Shown here piece by piece: positions 36,901 through 47,554 of a stretch of 64,000 nt of DNA. The DNA is from Melastoma dodecandrum (taxonomy: Eukaryota > Streptophyta > Magnoliopsida > Myrtales > Melastomataceae): positions 62,001-126,000 of the forward strand of contig JARUPY010000104.1 in NCBI GenBank assembly GCA_029817715.1, read 5' to 3'. A program made the translations under genes and the position numbers. The notes under the pieces are model-generated. The model ran no database searches, was not told where the DNA came from, and saw nothing but the letters and a program-made list of their open reading frames with translations. Position 1 is the first letter of the stretch; every line of letters starts with the position of its first letter.

Positions 36901-38380
36901 TAGGGGACTCAGATTTGCTGATTTGCTACTGCGAGATGCATTGGTGCGGCTACAAGGCATCGGTTTATCGCCGCGGGAGAACTGGCATGGCTGTAGAGTG
37001 CTGGCTCACTGTTGCGGAGTGCTGGCTTGCTGATGCAGCCGTGTCTGCAGATTCAGAGGATGCTGCTGCAAGCGGCAGCCGCAGCGACAACAGCATATTA
37101 CTGCTGCTATCTGGAGTTGAGAGCTGCTGACAGTTGTGCGACCTGGGGTAGTCTCAACAAATGGCTGGGGGTTTTGTTGTTGTTGTTTAAAGACTCTTAA
37201 TTATTGTTGTTACTGCAACTGCCGCGCCTGCTGAACTTGGTAATCTTACGCCTACTGTTGTTGCGGCTGTTGATTATTCGTTGGATTCTGACTTTGCAAC
37301 GTGGTCTCCATTCTGGTACGCATGACTCCTTGAAGCCGGTTGTCCGTCGTCTTCAAAAGGAAAGCGAGATTTCCATGAGCATCTCTCTTTTCCATGCTTT
37401 TCTTTATTTGTTGCAGGTTCAGTCATTGAAGCAACCAGCCTCGTTGAGACTACAGCCTCTGCATATCGACCCTGTCCTCTGCCTTTAGGAGTTCCAGTGT
37501 AGATGTCCATGGACACAGCACTCGAGGAGGCTTGTACGAAGTCGAACGAAACCTTCGACAACTTGATCAAACTGCTGTCCTGGGAAGGCAATCCGGTGCT
37601 ATCATCCCTAAAGCTGTGACTAGCTTCGGGAACAATCAGTTTGCTGGCGGCAATCAAAGCATAATGTTGTGAAGACCAGTTCACGGGATCATCCTCAACT
37701 TAGTCTTCTCCTGTAACGATCTAGGAACTGTTCATAGGACACAGATTGGCTAGGAATGAGTTTGTCCATTTCTTTTAAAGAAGTGTTAATCAAGATGCAG
37801 AAGTTATCTGTCTTTAATCATGCATGATAAGTGTAACGGGCATTAATTTGAGGTATTACAGTGGGCATTACTTAGCTAACCGACACTCGCAATAGGAAGG
37901 TGAGCCTGTTATCAATTATAAATAGTGATGGAGACACTTGAGCTTGAACTGGAGGGATCGCCTAGTGAAAGGGATATCTATCGACACGTGCATTCAGGGC
38001 ACGCTCTAGCGGATACATTATCTTTTTCAAATGTTTGAACCTCGATGTTTTGAGGTATTGGCAACAAAAGGACACGACATGGAGTTATAGCTTTGTTTGA
38101 ACTAACGTAAGTGACATCTTAATTCCCGAGCCATCAAGAGGGACGAAAAAGCCATTAAACAAAACTGGGGGCAAACCTGCTTTCAAGATAATAAGAAGTA
38201 GTTGATGACTACTAATGCAATTCTTGTCAAATGTCAAACGTAAAAGGAAAGGTAGAAATGAACACTCCAATTCTCACAAAAGTGATTAAGCCAGATAAGC
38301 AACGTAGACCTTCGAGGATAGGCTAAACAAGAAATATCATTTTGACGAAGATGTCTTGAAGATATTTTATTCTATGATAG
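33945..38380. other. GC-rich then mixed non-coding block, probably transposon-derived
   Basis: 34250-35820 is markedly GC-rich (GGxGC, GCTGCTG words) and gives long random frames on both strands, none with a recognisable domain. 36250-37500 has GCTG/TTGTTG-rich stretches and G- or C-homopolymers at about 34913-34922 and 36166-36178. This looks like long untranslated parts of a plant LTR element (LARD-like), but I could not find matching LTRs or a target duplication. Confidence 0.4.
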
Positions 38381-38389
38381 CTTCCAAAA

Positions 38390-39300
38390 TGATCGAACTT
38401 TTGCAATCAAAATGCCCACAGGCGAATTTTGCTGGAAATCCCGATTTCTACAAGTATCACCGCGTCTTAAAGCACTCAATTGAAAAATGTCGTCTTTAAA
38501 GAAAAGGTCATGGAACTTACGTATGATAACAACAGTGATCTATGTGCCAATACTACGCTCTCAAACACGATCAATGTATCAAGCAAAGATGTATGTGACA
38601 TTATTTTTGGAACATTCAATCCTGATGAGGAGGTTATTTTACCACATCCAAGGTTAATGTGAGAAAGTACGATCAACATGATGAGTTGCGTGGTTAGCAA
38701 TAAAGAAGCACAAATGAAAAAAGTTTGGACTCCAGTTACCCATAGGTGAAATCGGATAAAGCCTTTTAAGTCTTCTAAAAGGTCATCTCCTTCTCGAGGA
38801 AAGATATTAGGAAGACCCCAACTAAAGTAAAGTCGAAGAAGATGGAAAAGCGTGAATACTTACAAAGCAACTTGACTTTAAAGAATCCAACATCGGTCTT
38901 ATTATGGGCCTTCTTTTCGTAACACTTTAAAAAGGTTGCAACACTATCCAGATGGTCATCACATCAACAGGGATAAAGCTCGATGGTGATGTCTATTGAA
39001 AAGGTGCAAAAGAATGGTGCAATGACTAGAGTCACGTACAAAGATCTTCCAGGCCACAAGTTCTACAATCAACTGTTATTCGCCTCCAGCTACTCTTACA
39101 GTTCAAAAGTTAATCACATCCTGATCGATCCACGTTCCGTAATTAACATTCTATCATTAAAGGCACAAAGGGAGATTGAATTAAAGAGGAGGAGATATGG
39201 AATTGAGAATAATATTTTATGTCATCAGTTCAAATAAGACTTATAATATTCTTCTCGGTCGACCTTTGTTACGTGTCTACGAAATATTATCCTTTACGAA
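38390..39300 (+). pseudogene. Ty3/gypsy relic: gag zinc-like and protease segments
   Basis: Fragments in shifting frames: FAGNPDFYKYHRVLKHSIEKC at about 38417-38490 (the Y-C/x-KYH...H-EKC region at the end of gag in Tat/Athila-like elements), and at 38983-39237 a retropepsin-like segment NHILIDPRSVINIL. After a frame change it continues TYNILLGRPLL near 39242-39275. Stops and frame changes show it is ancient. No RT or integrase was found next to it, and no LTRs were identified. Confidence 0.6.
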
Positions 39301-39933
39301 TTTGTCTGTAAATGACAGAGTATCTCACAGAGTATCTGGCCCAAGAACAAGAAAGCTGAGAGCATCGTAAAGGACGATTGTGTATTGAGGATATATGGCA
39401 ACCGCTTGGAATTTATATTTCTAACTACAAAAGTGAGAAAGTAGTTTGGGTGGTTGAGGGGTTAGCAATCTAAGGTTTTGTTGGAAGGATGAAGGCTAGT
39501 GGAGATTAATGAGGAAGTTAGTTGACACTTTAATGATGTTAATGGGTTTAAAATTAAGTCTAAATGGTGTCCTTTTATTTCTCTTGTTGTCTTTTAATTT
39601 TCTCTTATTTTTCTCTATTTAAGTTTCGTAATGTAATGGTTTATCTATCGATCTATCTATCAAAACTCTAGAAAAGAGCATTTGCTCAAAGTATTGTTTG
39701 TGCTTCGAGAGTTTCGATTCGGCCTCCATCTGCAAAAGGTTCTGTCCTACAGAAGCTAGCGTCTACAGAAGGTTCTGTTGTTCTTTATCTCGCTTCTATT
39801 GTGGTTTCTGCTATTGATGCAGGTTTGTTTCCACAATATGAGAACAATTGGTATTAGAGCCCTTAGTGATCTTTTGGGAGCTGTGGGAGTCTTGTGAAGT
39901 TTTTGGAAAGTCGTTTCTGTCCTACAGAAGGAG

Positions 39934-40659
39934 ATGGAAGCAAGCGGGAACGGTTTTTCTTTTACGACGCCTCCTATGTTTGATGGGGAGAACTATTAAG
40001 CGTGGACGGCGAAGATGAGCATTTTCAAGGAAGGTAGTGACTTGTGGGAAGCAGTGGAGGATGATTATAAAGTGGCCTCACTTCCCGACAATCCTACAAT
40101 CAACCAAATCCGGTTTCACAAGGAAAGAGTCACAAGAAAGGCGAAGGCGAAGTTGTGGCTCTATGCTGCAGTGTCACCCTCTATAATCAACAGGATCATG
40201 AACTTTCAAACCGCGAAGGAGATTTGGGATTTTCTGAAGATTGAGTACGAAGGTGACGAGAAGATAAGAAGTATGAATGCCTTGAATTTGATACGAGAGT
40301 TCGAGAAACAACAAATGAAAGAGAACGAGGCCTTGAAGGATTTTTTGGATAGATTGATCATTTTGGCTGACAGAATTAGAGTTATGGGCACAGATATGAA
40401 GGATGACCGGATCGTGCAGAAGATTTTGGTGTCGCTGCCAGAAAAATTTGAAGCTACGATTGCCTCTTTGGAGAACACCAATGATCTGTCCGACATAAGG
40501 CTGACAGAGTTGTTGAGTGCATTGGAATCTCAAGAACAGAGAAGACTCATAAGAAGGGAAGTTCTCGTAGAAGAAGCCTCACCATCAAGGTCACATATGA
40601 GCGCTTCTGGAAAAGAAAAGAAGTCGTGGAACCAACAGAAAGGAAATGCAGAAGGTTGA
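39934..40659 (+). pseudogene. Copia gag (UBN2-type)
   Basis: ATG at 39934; after 21 codons an in-frame TAA (39997-39999) sits inside the usual FDGxNYxxW start block. The frame then continues open from 40015 for about 214 codons with the gag_pre-like UBN2 pattern (AKEIWDFLKIEYEGDEKI, LIREFEKQQMKENEALKDF, ILVSLPEKFEATIASLENT). It ends at 40657-40659, and the zinc knuckle resumes in another frame. Confidence 0.85.
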
Positions 40660-40789
40660 GACAGTATTAAGGGTTATGCTAAATAGAGGCGTTCTTCTGA
40701 GAGTGGTTATGTTGATTAGAGAGAAAGGCTGGATCTGTGCAAACACCGTGGAGGCATAAATCATCCACATGAAGTATTGGAGGAGTCCA

Positions 40790-41119
40790 GACGTGAAGTG
40801 CAATAATTGTCAAAACTTTGGGCACATTGGAAGGTTTTGTCAAAAGAAAGATTCTCAGCAAGATGCTACAGAAGCTGTTGCGAATCATGAGGTAGAGTAT
40901 ATGTTTACAATATTGTGTTTTGCTACAGGATTGGCTCGCAGAAGCTGGTTGGTGGATAGCGGATGTACCCACCACATGACATATGATGAGAAGTCATTTA
41001 CAAGTCTAGATCGAAGCTTCTATGCTAGAGTGAAAATCAGAAATGATGATTCAATTAACATTGAAGGGAAAGGAGATGTTTTCATTGATGGTCCAAAAGG
41101 TCATGAGTTGATAAGTGAC
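40790..41119 (+). pseudogene. Copia zinc knuckle and protease start
   Basis: CNNCQNFGHIGRFC (CCHC, from 40799) followed by SWLVDSGCTHHMT, the retropepsin site of Copia elements. It is truncated by the internal deletion at about 41119. Out of frame with gag by one base change. Confidence 0.85.
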
Positions 41120-41379
41120 GTGTCTTTTCATTTTCTTTTGGTTTTATCTATTTATATTTCGTGATGTAATGGTTTATCTATCATTTTATTTATCAAAAAT
41201 CTAGAAAAGAACATTTACTGAAAGTGTTGTTTGTGATTCGAGAGTTTCAATTCGGCCTCCATCTGCAGAAGGTTCTGCGCTACAGAAGTTAGCGTCTACA
41301 GAATATTCTGTTGTTATATGTCTAGCTTATATTGTAGTTTCTACTATTGATGTAGGTTTGTTTCCGCAACGTGAGAACG

Positions 41380-41730
41380 TACAAGTTTGTATCCCATTCT
41401 TACGGTAAGTATTCTTTCTCCGACTATATACGACCTCGGCACTAATTGGATTACTGCTGCGTGGTTGTTAGCCGCTCGCTCAGGTCAATTGCGGCACAAT
41501 GATGCCCCAAAACTCAAACGTGTGGTCTGTCATTCATCATGTATGGATGAGTTCATCATACCAAGAATTTATTTCTCGCTTTAGTCCACGAAATCTAACT
41601 CGGTGGTCTTGCGAAGCGGCCAGCTGATGCAGCAAGCACGACGGAACAAAGCCAACCTCGTTTATTTGAGTTCGATAGGAGGAGGACGGGGAAACTGATC
41701 AAACTCAGCAGTGAGAGCCATCTTAAGGGG
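41380..41730. other. Spacer between Copia relic and AAA-ATPase
   Basis: 3' flank of the AAA-ATPase gene. No coding segment or repeat end recognised. Confidence 0.5.
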
Positions 41731-43197
41731 CTATATACCATTCTCCTTCGACTGGTCCCCGACTCCCTCTGCTGCGACTGCGGCTTCTGCCTTTGCTCTC
41801 GCCTCCCCGTCCTCCTTAACCTTGCTCTCAAGTGCGGCGACCAGGTTTTTCAGGCATTTGTCCCCATCATCATCCATCGACTTCGCCAGCAGGTGCTCCG
41901 CAACGTCAGCCGGCGTCATCTCTGCTACTTCCAGTAGGTTCCTCACCCTAGGGTAAAGCTCGTGTGCGTCGTCCAAGCCGAGATAGTTCTTTGCGAGCAA
42001 CTTGAACGCCTCGAAGCGGCAGTAGGACATCTCGATGTGCTTGTCCATCCTTCCCCTTCGGATCAGCGCGGGGTCGAGCTTGTCCACATGATTGGTTGTG
42101 AAGACGATAATCCTCTCCCCGCCGCATGATGACCATATCCCATCGAGGAAGTTGATGAGCCCCGAGAGGGTGACCTTGCTTGGCTTGTTCTCATTGTCCT
42201 TTGCGAGTTTCTTTGCAGTATCGTCGCTTTCAACATCATCTTTTTTCACTTCCATCTCCTTCCTCTGCCCAGTGAGGTCTAGTGAGCAGTCGATGTCCTC
42301 AATCACGATAATAGACTTGCCAGAGGTCTCGATCAGCAGCTTCCGCAATTCCGAGTTGTCCATCACCGTCGTCAGCTCGAGGTCGTACACGTCATAGTTC
42401 AGGAAATTCGCCATGGCCGCAACCATGGTCGATTTCCCCGTCCCAGGTGGGCCATACAACAGGTACCCACGCTTCCACTCCTTCCCGATCCGAGCATAGT
42501 ACTCCTTCCCCTTGGTGAACTTCTCGAGATCATTCATGATCTCCTTCTTCTTGGCCGGATCCATCGCCAGGGTCTCGAACGTCGCCGGGTGCTCGAACAC
42601 CACATGGCTCCACTTCTTGGACCTGTAGCCGTGCCAGCTGCTGCTCGGTTCGTTCATGTAAAGCTTGCGTTGCCGGTTACGCACGGCGATCACCTTCCCC
42701 TCATCGAGTATGTGCTTAATGTACTGCTCCATTATCATGCCGCGGTAGTTCCGGTGCACCGTGAGCTGAAAGTACCTATTCTCCTCCAGCTGCGGGCACA
42801 ACGAGAAGTTGAAGTTTTTCATCGACACATGCGTCGAAGACGACCACCACACCTTCACCCCATGGAACACGTCGATGATCTCCTCGTTGTTGTCCATGGT
42901 GAGGACCAGGGACTTGCTGTCCTTGACGGCATCGGCCCACAACTGCTTGGCCCTGGCCGAAGCGGCCAGCATCAGGTAATTCTGGATTGCAGCGTAGGCC
43001 TCGCTGTGCTTGAGACGCTCGCCGGAGAACTCCCGGAACTTGATCTGGATGTAAGGGTAGATGTATCCGACAGCATGGTGAATATAAGTATCGATCTGGG
43101 AAGGGAGGTACTGCTTGAGCATGGTCCATGCGACCACGAGGCCCGCCAGCACCGTGCTGACCCCAGTCCACATCTCAACCGCGCTTGTCCTGGCCAT
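41731..43197 (-). CDS. ASD-type mitochondrial/ER AAA-ATPase (AATP1/BCS1-like family)
   Basis: Single exon, 488 aa, ATG at 43195-43197. A GTG-started extension upstream is not credible. Order: N-terminal membrane anchor (about 13-30, VSTVLAGLVVAWTM), the AAA-associated ASD domain (about 30-125), then the AAA core with Walker A GPPGTGKST (249-257), Walker B IIVIEDID (296-303), and RRGRMDKHIEMSY (arginine finger, from 380). A charged insertion (MEVKKDDVESDDTAKK) lies between Walker B and the second half, as is common in the plant family. The C-terminus is Lys/Ala/Glu-rich. These proteins hydrolyse ATP for membrane-associated remodelling; several plant members are stress- or pathogen-induced. The absence of introns is normal for this family. 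The gene is intact although transposon debris lies on both sides. Confidence 0.94.
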   Translation of the reverse strand: MARTSAVEMWTGVSTVLAGLVVAWTMLKQYLPSQIDTYIHHAVGYIYPYIQIKFREFSGERLKHSEAYAAIQNYLMLAASARAKQLWADAVKDSKSLVLTMDNNEEIIDVFHGVKVWWSSSTHVSMKNFNFSLCPQLEENRYFQLTVHRNYRGMIMEQYIKHILDEGKVIAVRNRQRKLYMNEPSSSWHGYRSKKWSHVVFEHPATFETLAMDPAKKKEIMNDLEKFTKGKEYYARIGKEWKRGYLLYGPPGTGKSTMVAAMANFLNYDVYDLELTTVMDNSELRKLLIETSGKSIIVIEDIDCSLDLTGQRKEMEVKKDDVESDDTAKKLAKDNENKPSKVTLSGLINFLDGIWSSCGGERIIVFTTNHVDKLDPALIRRGRMDKHIEMSYCRFEAFKLLAKNYLGLDDAHELYPRVRNLLEVAEMTPADVAEHLLAKSMDDDGDKCLKNLVAALESKVKEDGEARAKAEAAVAAEGVGDQSKENGI

Positions 43198-43276
43198 TCC
43201 CTTGCGGTGCACCCACAGCTTGTTTTTGGTTTGGTTATGATATTAAGAAACATGGCGGGGGTGGCTGAGTAGCATT

Positions 43277-43284
43277 TATTTATA
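43277..43284 (-). promoter_or_regulatory. Probable TATA box of the AAA-ATPase gene
   Basis: TATAAATA on the minus strand, 80 bp upstream of the ATG at 43197, a normal distance for a short plant leader. Confidence 0.6.
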
Positions 43285-43859
43285 CCCAGAGATAAAAAAA
43301 AGGGTCCGAATAAGAGAGAGTCCAATAATACAATCCTTGTCAGGATTGCTTTTAGCTTTTGTATCCAATAAGAAGCTGTGGTATCAAATTTCCCTTCAAC
43401 TTACTTATCAATAACACCAAACCTTATTTGAAAAATGTGTCGTGGCATTCACATAAATGCGTTTAGGAGTTGACAAAAAGAACTATTATTGGCATTTTTG
43501 GTGGGTTGCTTCCTTGCTTGTGTGTCTCTCTATTTATCAGGAAGAAAGAGGAAACATGACGAAGGGACAAAGAAAGACAAGACGACTTCTCTCCTACATG
43601 CTCAGCGTTATTTATTTTTTACTTACTCGTTAAGCGATCAAAGCCAAAGATTAAAAAAAAAAAAATCTAAGATATCATGTTAAATTTACATAATAATTTT
43701 TTATATTATCAGAAATATCTTTAAAAAGAAGGTACGAGCTTGTCTACCTTCTTTTTTTAATTGGATTTCATTCGCACGTTTCGAATGGGTTCTATTTTTC
43801 TCCTTTCTCACAACCTTTTACTTTGGACCGGCTAATGTCCCGCCTTCGGGACGTCCCGC
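43285..43859. other. AAA-ATPase promoter side and spacer
   Basis: Upstream flank of the AAA-ATPase gene. AT-rich with no recognised gene. GTCCCG/CGGGAC words occur near 43838-43858 just before the tandem array. Confidence 0.45.
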
Positions 43860-44703
43860 CATGTACGAAGCTAACGTCATCTTTTCGTATAAATATACGA
43901 AAGCTGACGCGGTTTTCGTACAATTTGACGTAAGCACCGACACTAATTTCGTACATATCTCCTACATTTGTATGGTTTGGTATGAAAATCTTGGGATTAG
44001 TATATTTTCTGACATTGTACATATTTTGTACATGTGTACAATTAATGTACGAGTTGTACATTTTTCGTATGTTACTATGGGTATGTAAGCTAATTCTTGT
44101 ACATATGTACGAAATAAGTTGTGCATATTCGTACATTAGTTGTACATATATACGAAAAAGTACAAAGTCAAAACATGTACATTTCCCCATACTTCGTACA
44201 TATTTTTTACATATGTACAAGAATTTCCTAAGAAACACAGGGTAATGTGCCAATAATGTACATCCGTACATTATTCGTACATTAGTTGTACATACGTACG
44301 AAAAATGTACAAAGGCAAAACGTAGACATCTCCTCTTATTTCGTACATATTTCATACATATGTACAAGACTTTTACAACAAACCTAGAGTAATGTACGAA
44401 TAATATATATTCATACATCATTCATACATTAGTGCTACATATATACGAAAAAAGTACAAAGTCAAAATATGTACACCTCCTCCTACTTCGTACATATTTC
44501 ATACTTATGTACAATAATTTCTCAACAAACCTAGAGTAATGTACTAATAATTACGTATACATTATTCGTACATTACATGTATACATGTACGACAAATGTA
44601 CAAATTCAAAACTTGTATAACTCCCCTTATTTTCATACATATGTACAAGAATTTCTTTACAAGACCAGATTAAGGTACGAATAATGTATATGTACAAGAA
44701 TTT
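43860..44703. repeat. Degenerate tandem array, about 145-bp unit, rich in GTAC palindromes
   Basis: A unit containing TTCGTACATTAGTTGTACAT, then ACGAAAAAGTACAAAGTCAAAA, then TTCGTACATATTT and TACATATGTACAAGA is visible four times or more. (The second word in parts: ACGAAAAAGTACAAAG, TCAAAA.) Starts lie near 44131, 44273, 44417 and 44565. The left part (43860-44130) is more eroded. Each unit carries the perfect palindrome TACATATGTA. The 209-codon minus-strand frame across it is a repeat artefact. The array ends abruptly where the truncated Sirevirus LTR begins. Confidence 0.85.
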
Positions 44704-45187
44704 CCCAATGTGCAGAGGGCCGGAGAGAAGGGCAGATACCTCACAAGCATAGAAGGTGAGGGACTAACCAGCTTCTATGGTGTAACGTTCTGTGTATGCA
44801 GGATAACCTTGGGCAGGTCTGCTTAGCCGTAGTCTCAAGGGACCACGTAGGAGAACCATGGGCAAGGATTTGTGTCTGCTTAGTCGCTGTCTCAGGGGAT
44901 CGCGCAAGGGAAGTCGCAGCAGGTTGTTGTGCAGGTGGGGACGCCGCCGGAGTGAAAAGTTTTGTGGAAGTCATAGCTGGTTACTGTGCAGGTGGAGACG
45001 CCGCCGGAGCGAAAAGATTTGAAGGAAGTCACAGCGGGTTGCTATGCAGGAGATGACACTGCCCGAGAGAAACGTCCGACAGCCGGTTACCTTTGTTAGT
45101 CACGTTAATACGTGCACCGAGTCACTCTAGTACAGAACCTTCTGGTCTGTACTGTAGAGGGTTAACACACTTGATACAGAACCTTCT

Positions 45188-45481
45188 TAATGTGGAACAT
45201 GTGGAGGACGAGTTTTGGGCTACCAAGGATCGTTCGAAATGTGTTCGTCGGCAAAAGTCGAAATGAGCGTATCGTTTGTGTTTGGGCTCGAAATCGCTAC
45301 TTCAGCCAATTTAGATTTTTTATTTTCAGTATCTTATAATTTACTTATTTTTATTAGTTTCCTAGATTCAGGATCTTTATTTAAGCCTCCAAGATATTGT
45401 TTGGGGGAATCATTCCGACTTTTATTGGAGAATAAACTCAGTTTTCTTTTGTTAGAAATACGTTTGTCTTGTCGCGTGTTA
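45188..45481 (+). repeat. 5' LTR of the nested element
   Basis: 294 bp, starts TAATGTGGAACATGTGG (first dinucleotide probably TG originally) and ends GTGTTA, followed by GG and the primer site. Confidence 0.82.
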
Positions 45482-45518
45482 GGTGGTATCAGAGCGAAAG
45501 TTTTACCTCGACGTAACG

Positions 45519-45686
45519 ATGACTGACCAAACCAGTGCGAATGTTAACCTCGCTGACGTGCTCAGAGAGATCAGAAATTTATCAACGGCGATGCAGGCGC
45601 TTACGGTACACGTGGAGCGATCGGAGGCGGAACGCGCTCCCATGGGAGGCAGAGGTGGTGGAGATGATGCCGAGAGAATTGCTTAA
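45519..45686 (+). pseudogene. Gag N-terminus of the nested element
   Basis: ATG at 45519, MTDQTSANVNLADVLREIRN, then a stop after 55 codons; the following gag body (IPPFNLGIEEFLDWV-like, near 45827) is in other frames. Degenerate. Confidence 0.6.
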
Positions 45687-46503
45687 GGTCATCAACACAA
45701 TCAACAGGATACCAGATCTAACGAGGATTACTCGTCAGATGAGGAGGTCGACCAGATCTGTGGCGGAAGAAACCCTAACCCTAGAGGAAATCGACAAAAG
45801 CGGCAGGACGAATTTCGTTTGAAAGTGGATATTCCTCCTTTCAACTTGGGCATCGAGGAGTTCCTAGATTGGGTGGCTGAAGTAGAGGGTTTTTCGACTT
45901 CTCGAAGATTTCTGAGGATAAAAAAGTGAAATTGGTCATGTACCGATTGAAGGGCTGAGCGTCATCATGGTGGGAGAAAGTTCAAGCTCAATGACAGCGT
46001 TCGGAAAAACAAACAGTTCAACTTTGGCCAAAGATGAGGAAGATGCTGGTGGCTAGATTTCTCCCTCCAAATTATGAACTATTCTTATTCAATCAATACC
46101 AGACGCTGATACAAGGGCAACAATTTGCAGCCGATTGATTATACTGCAGATTTCTTGAGGTTGTCGTCACGCAATAACTTGATGGAGACCGAAGTACAAC
46201 ATGTGGCGAGATAACTTCACGGGTTGCGGCCGACGATTCATGACAAAATTGGTTGTCAAGTCATCTTAACCCTCGGCGACGCACAAACTATGGCACTTGG
46301 TGCAGAATCAAAGGAGGCTAGAAGTTACTACGGGAGGAAAGAGACTCGTAGGGTTGTGACTGAATCACCCAGACTAATCCCTCGACCAAGCCTGTGTGAT
46401 ATATTTCTGATACTGGGAAGAGAAATATGATAGAAAATGGGAAGGATAAGGAGGTGGTGAACAAACATCAAATAATCCTTATGCGAAATCGACTGGAGAT
46501 AAG

Positions 46504-47255
46504 TGTTACAGATACGGAGAACCGGGGCATAAATCAATAACTTGCCCCAAGCGTCGACAAGTAAATATAGCTGATCATGAAGAGGGTGGGAATGAGGAGG
46601 AAGAAGAAGGAGTTTGCGAACCCGATGGGGGTGACGAGGATGTGCAGCAGACTTTTGTCGTCTGAAATGTCTTTTTGGCTCCTCGACAAGATGATTCCCA
46701 GCGTAATGCCTTGTTTCGTACAAGGTGCACTATTTTCAATCGTATTTTCGAGGTGGTAATTGATAATGGCAGTTGCGAAAATCTGATATCTCGAAGCCTG
46801 CTTAACACATTGAAATTACCAGTGGAAAAACATCCTAAGTCTTACAGCATTATTTGGATTACGAATGGTGAGGGAATTAAGGTGAAGGAAATGTGTCGTG
46901 TGCCACTATCGATAGGAAAATATTATAAGGATGAGGTTATGTGCGATGTGGTGGACATGGATGCTTGTCAATTATTGTTTGGCAAGCCGTGGCAGTTTCA
47001 TCTTGGTACTACCCATGATGGACGAAAGAATGTTTACCAGTTTACGAAAGATGGGAGGAAGATTACGTTGCTACATTTGGGGTTAAAACACAAAACTGAT
47101 CCTCAGAGGATGAGAAATCTCTTGACAATTACTCGATCTGATTCGATGGGCATATCCTGCACATTCAATGAGGCGAACTTGTTGCGCTACTTTCCCCTTG
47201 AGCCTTCTTGTTATCGGGATCACTCCGGGTCGAGTTCTTTTCAAGTGGGGGAGAC
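46504..47255 (+). pseudogene. CCHC knuckle and aspartic protease of the nested element
   Basis: CYRYGEPGHKSITC (from 46504), then an acidic stretch, an in-frame TGA at 46663-46665, then a retropepsin-like domain VVIDNGSCENLIS with LLFGKPWQF downstream, open through the purine tract and into the 3' LTR (to 47334). DNG replaces the usual DSG/DTG triad. Confidence 0.8.
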
Positions 47256-47554
47256 TGACGTGAAATATGTGGAGGATGAGCTTTGGGCTGCCAAGGATCG
47301 TTCGAATTGTGTTCGTCGGCAAAAGTTGAAATGAGTGTATCTTTTGTGTTTGGGCTCGAAATCCTTATTTTAGCCTTTTTTAGATTTTTTTTTAATATCT
47401 TATAATTTATTTATTTTATTAGTTTCCTAGATTCAGGATCTTTCTATAAGCCTCCAAGATATTGTTTGGGGGGAATCATTCAGACTTTTATTGGAGAATA
47501 AACTCAGTTTTTTTTCGTTAGAAGTAGGCTTCTATGCGTTTTCGTCCTGTGTTA
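47256..47554 (+). repeat. 3' LTR of the nested element
   Basis: 299 bp, starts TGACGTGAAATATGTGG and ends CTGTGTTA, then the duplication CTTCT. Confidence 0.82.

Larger units (their letters stand above)
39430..41379 (+). mobile_element. Internally deleted Ty1/Copia retrotransposon
   Basis: Two related LTR segments enclose gag and the start of protease only. Left LTR about 39430-39846 (left end uncertain); right LTR remnant 41120-41379, both containing GTAATGGTTTATCTATC and ending TTTCC(A/G)CAA...GAGAAC. Immediately after the left LTR is the primer site TGGTATTAGAGC (39849-39860). The sequence passes from mid-protease directly into the middle of the right LTR at about 41119, so integrase, RT, RNase H and the start of the right LTR were deleted in one event. 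Confidence 0.85.
45188..47554 (+). mobile_element. Nested non-autonomous Ty3/gypsy element (gag-protease only)
   Basis: 2367 bp. LTRs 45188-45481 and 47256-47554 share CTAGATTCAGGATCTTT, AAGCCTCCAAGATATTG and GGAGAATAAACTCAG. Primer site TGGTATCAGAGC at 45484-45495 and purine tract AAGTGGGGGAGAC just before 47256. Target duplications CTTCT at 45183-45187 and 47555-47559. Between the LTRs there is room only for a gag start (ATG 45519), a CCHC knuckle and a retropepsin domain, with no RT, RNase H or integrase. This is the layout of TR-GAG-type parasites that depend on other elements. Confidence 0.88.

Noticed and set aside
42589..43272. 227-codon plus-strand frame
   Set aside because: Antisense shadow of the AAA-ATPase gene.
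43792..44421. 209-codon minus-strand frame with repeated YVRxMY
   Set aside because: It is the tandem array read in one frame.
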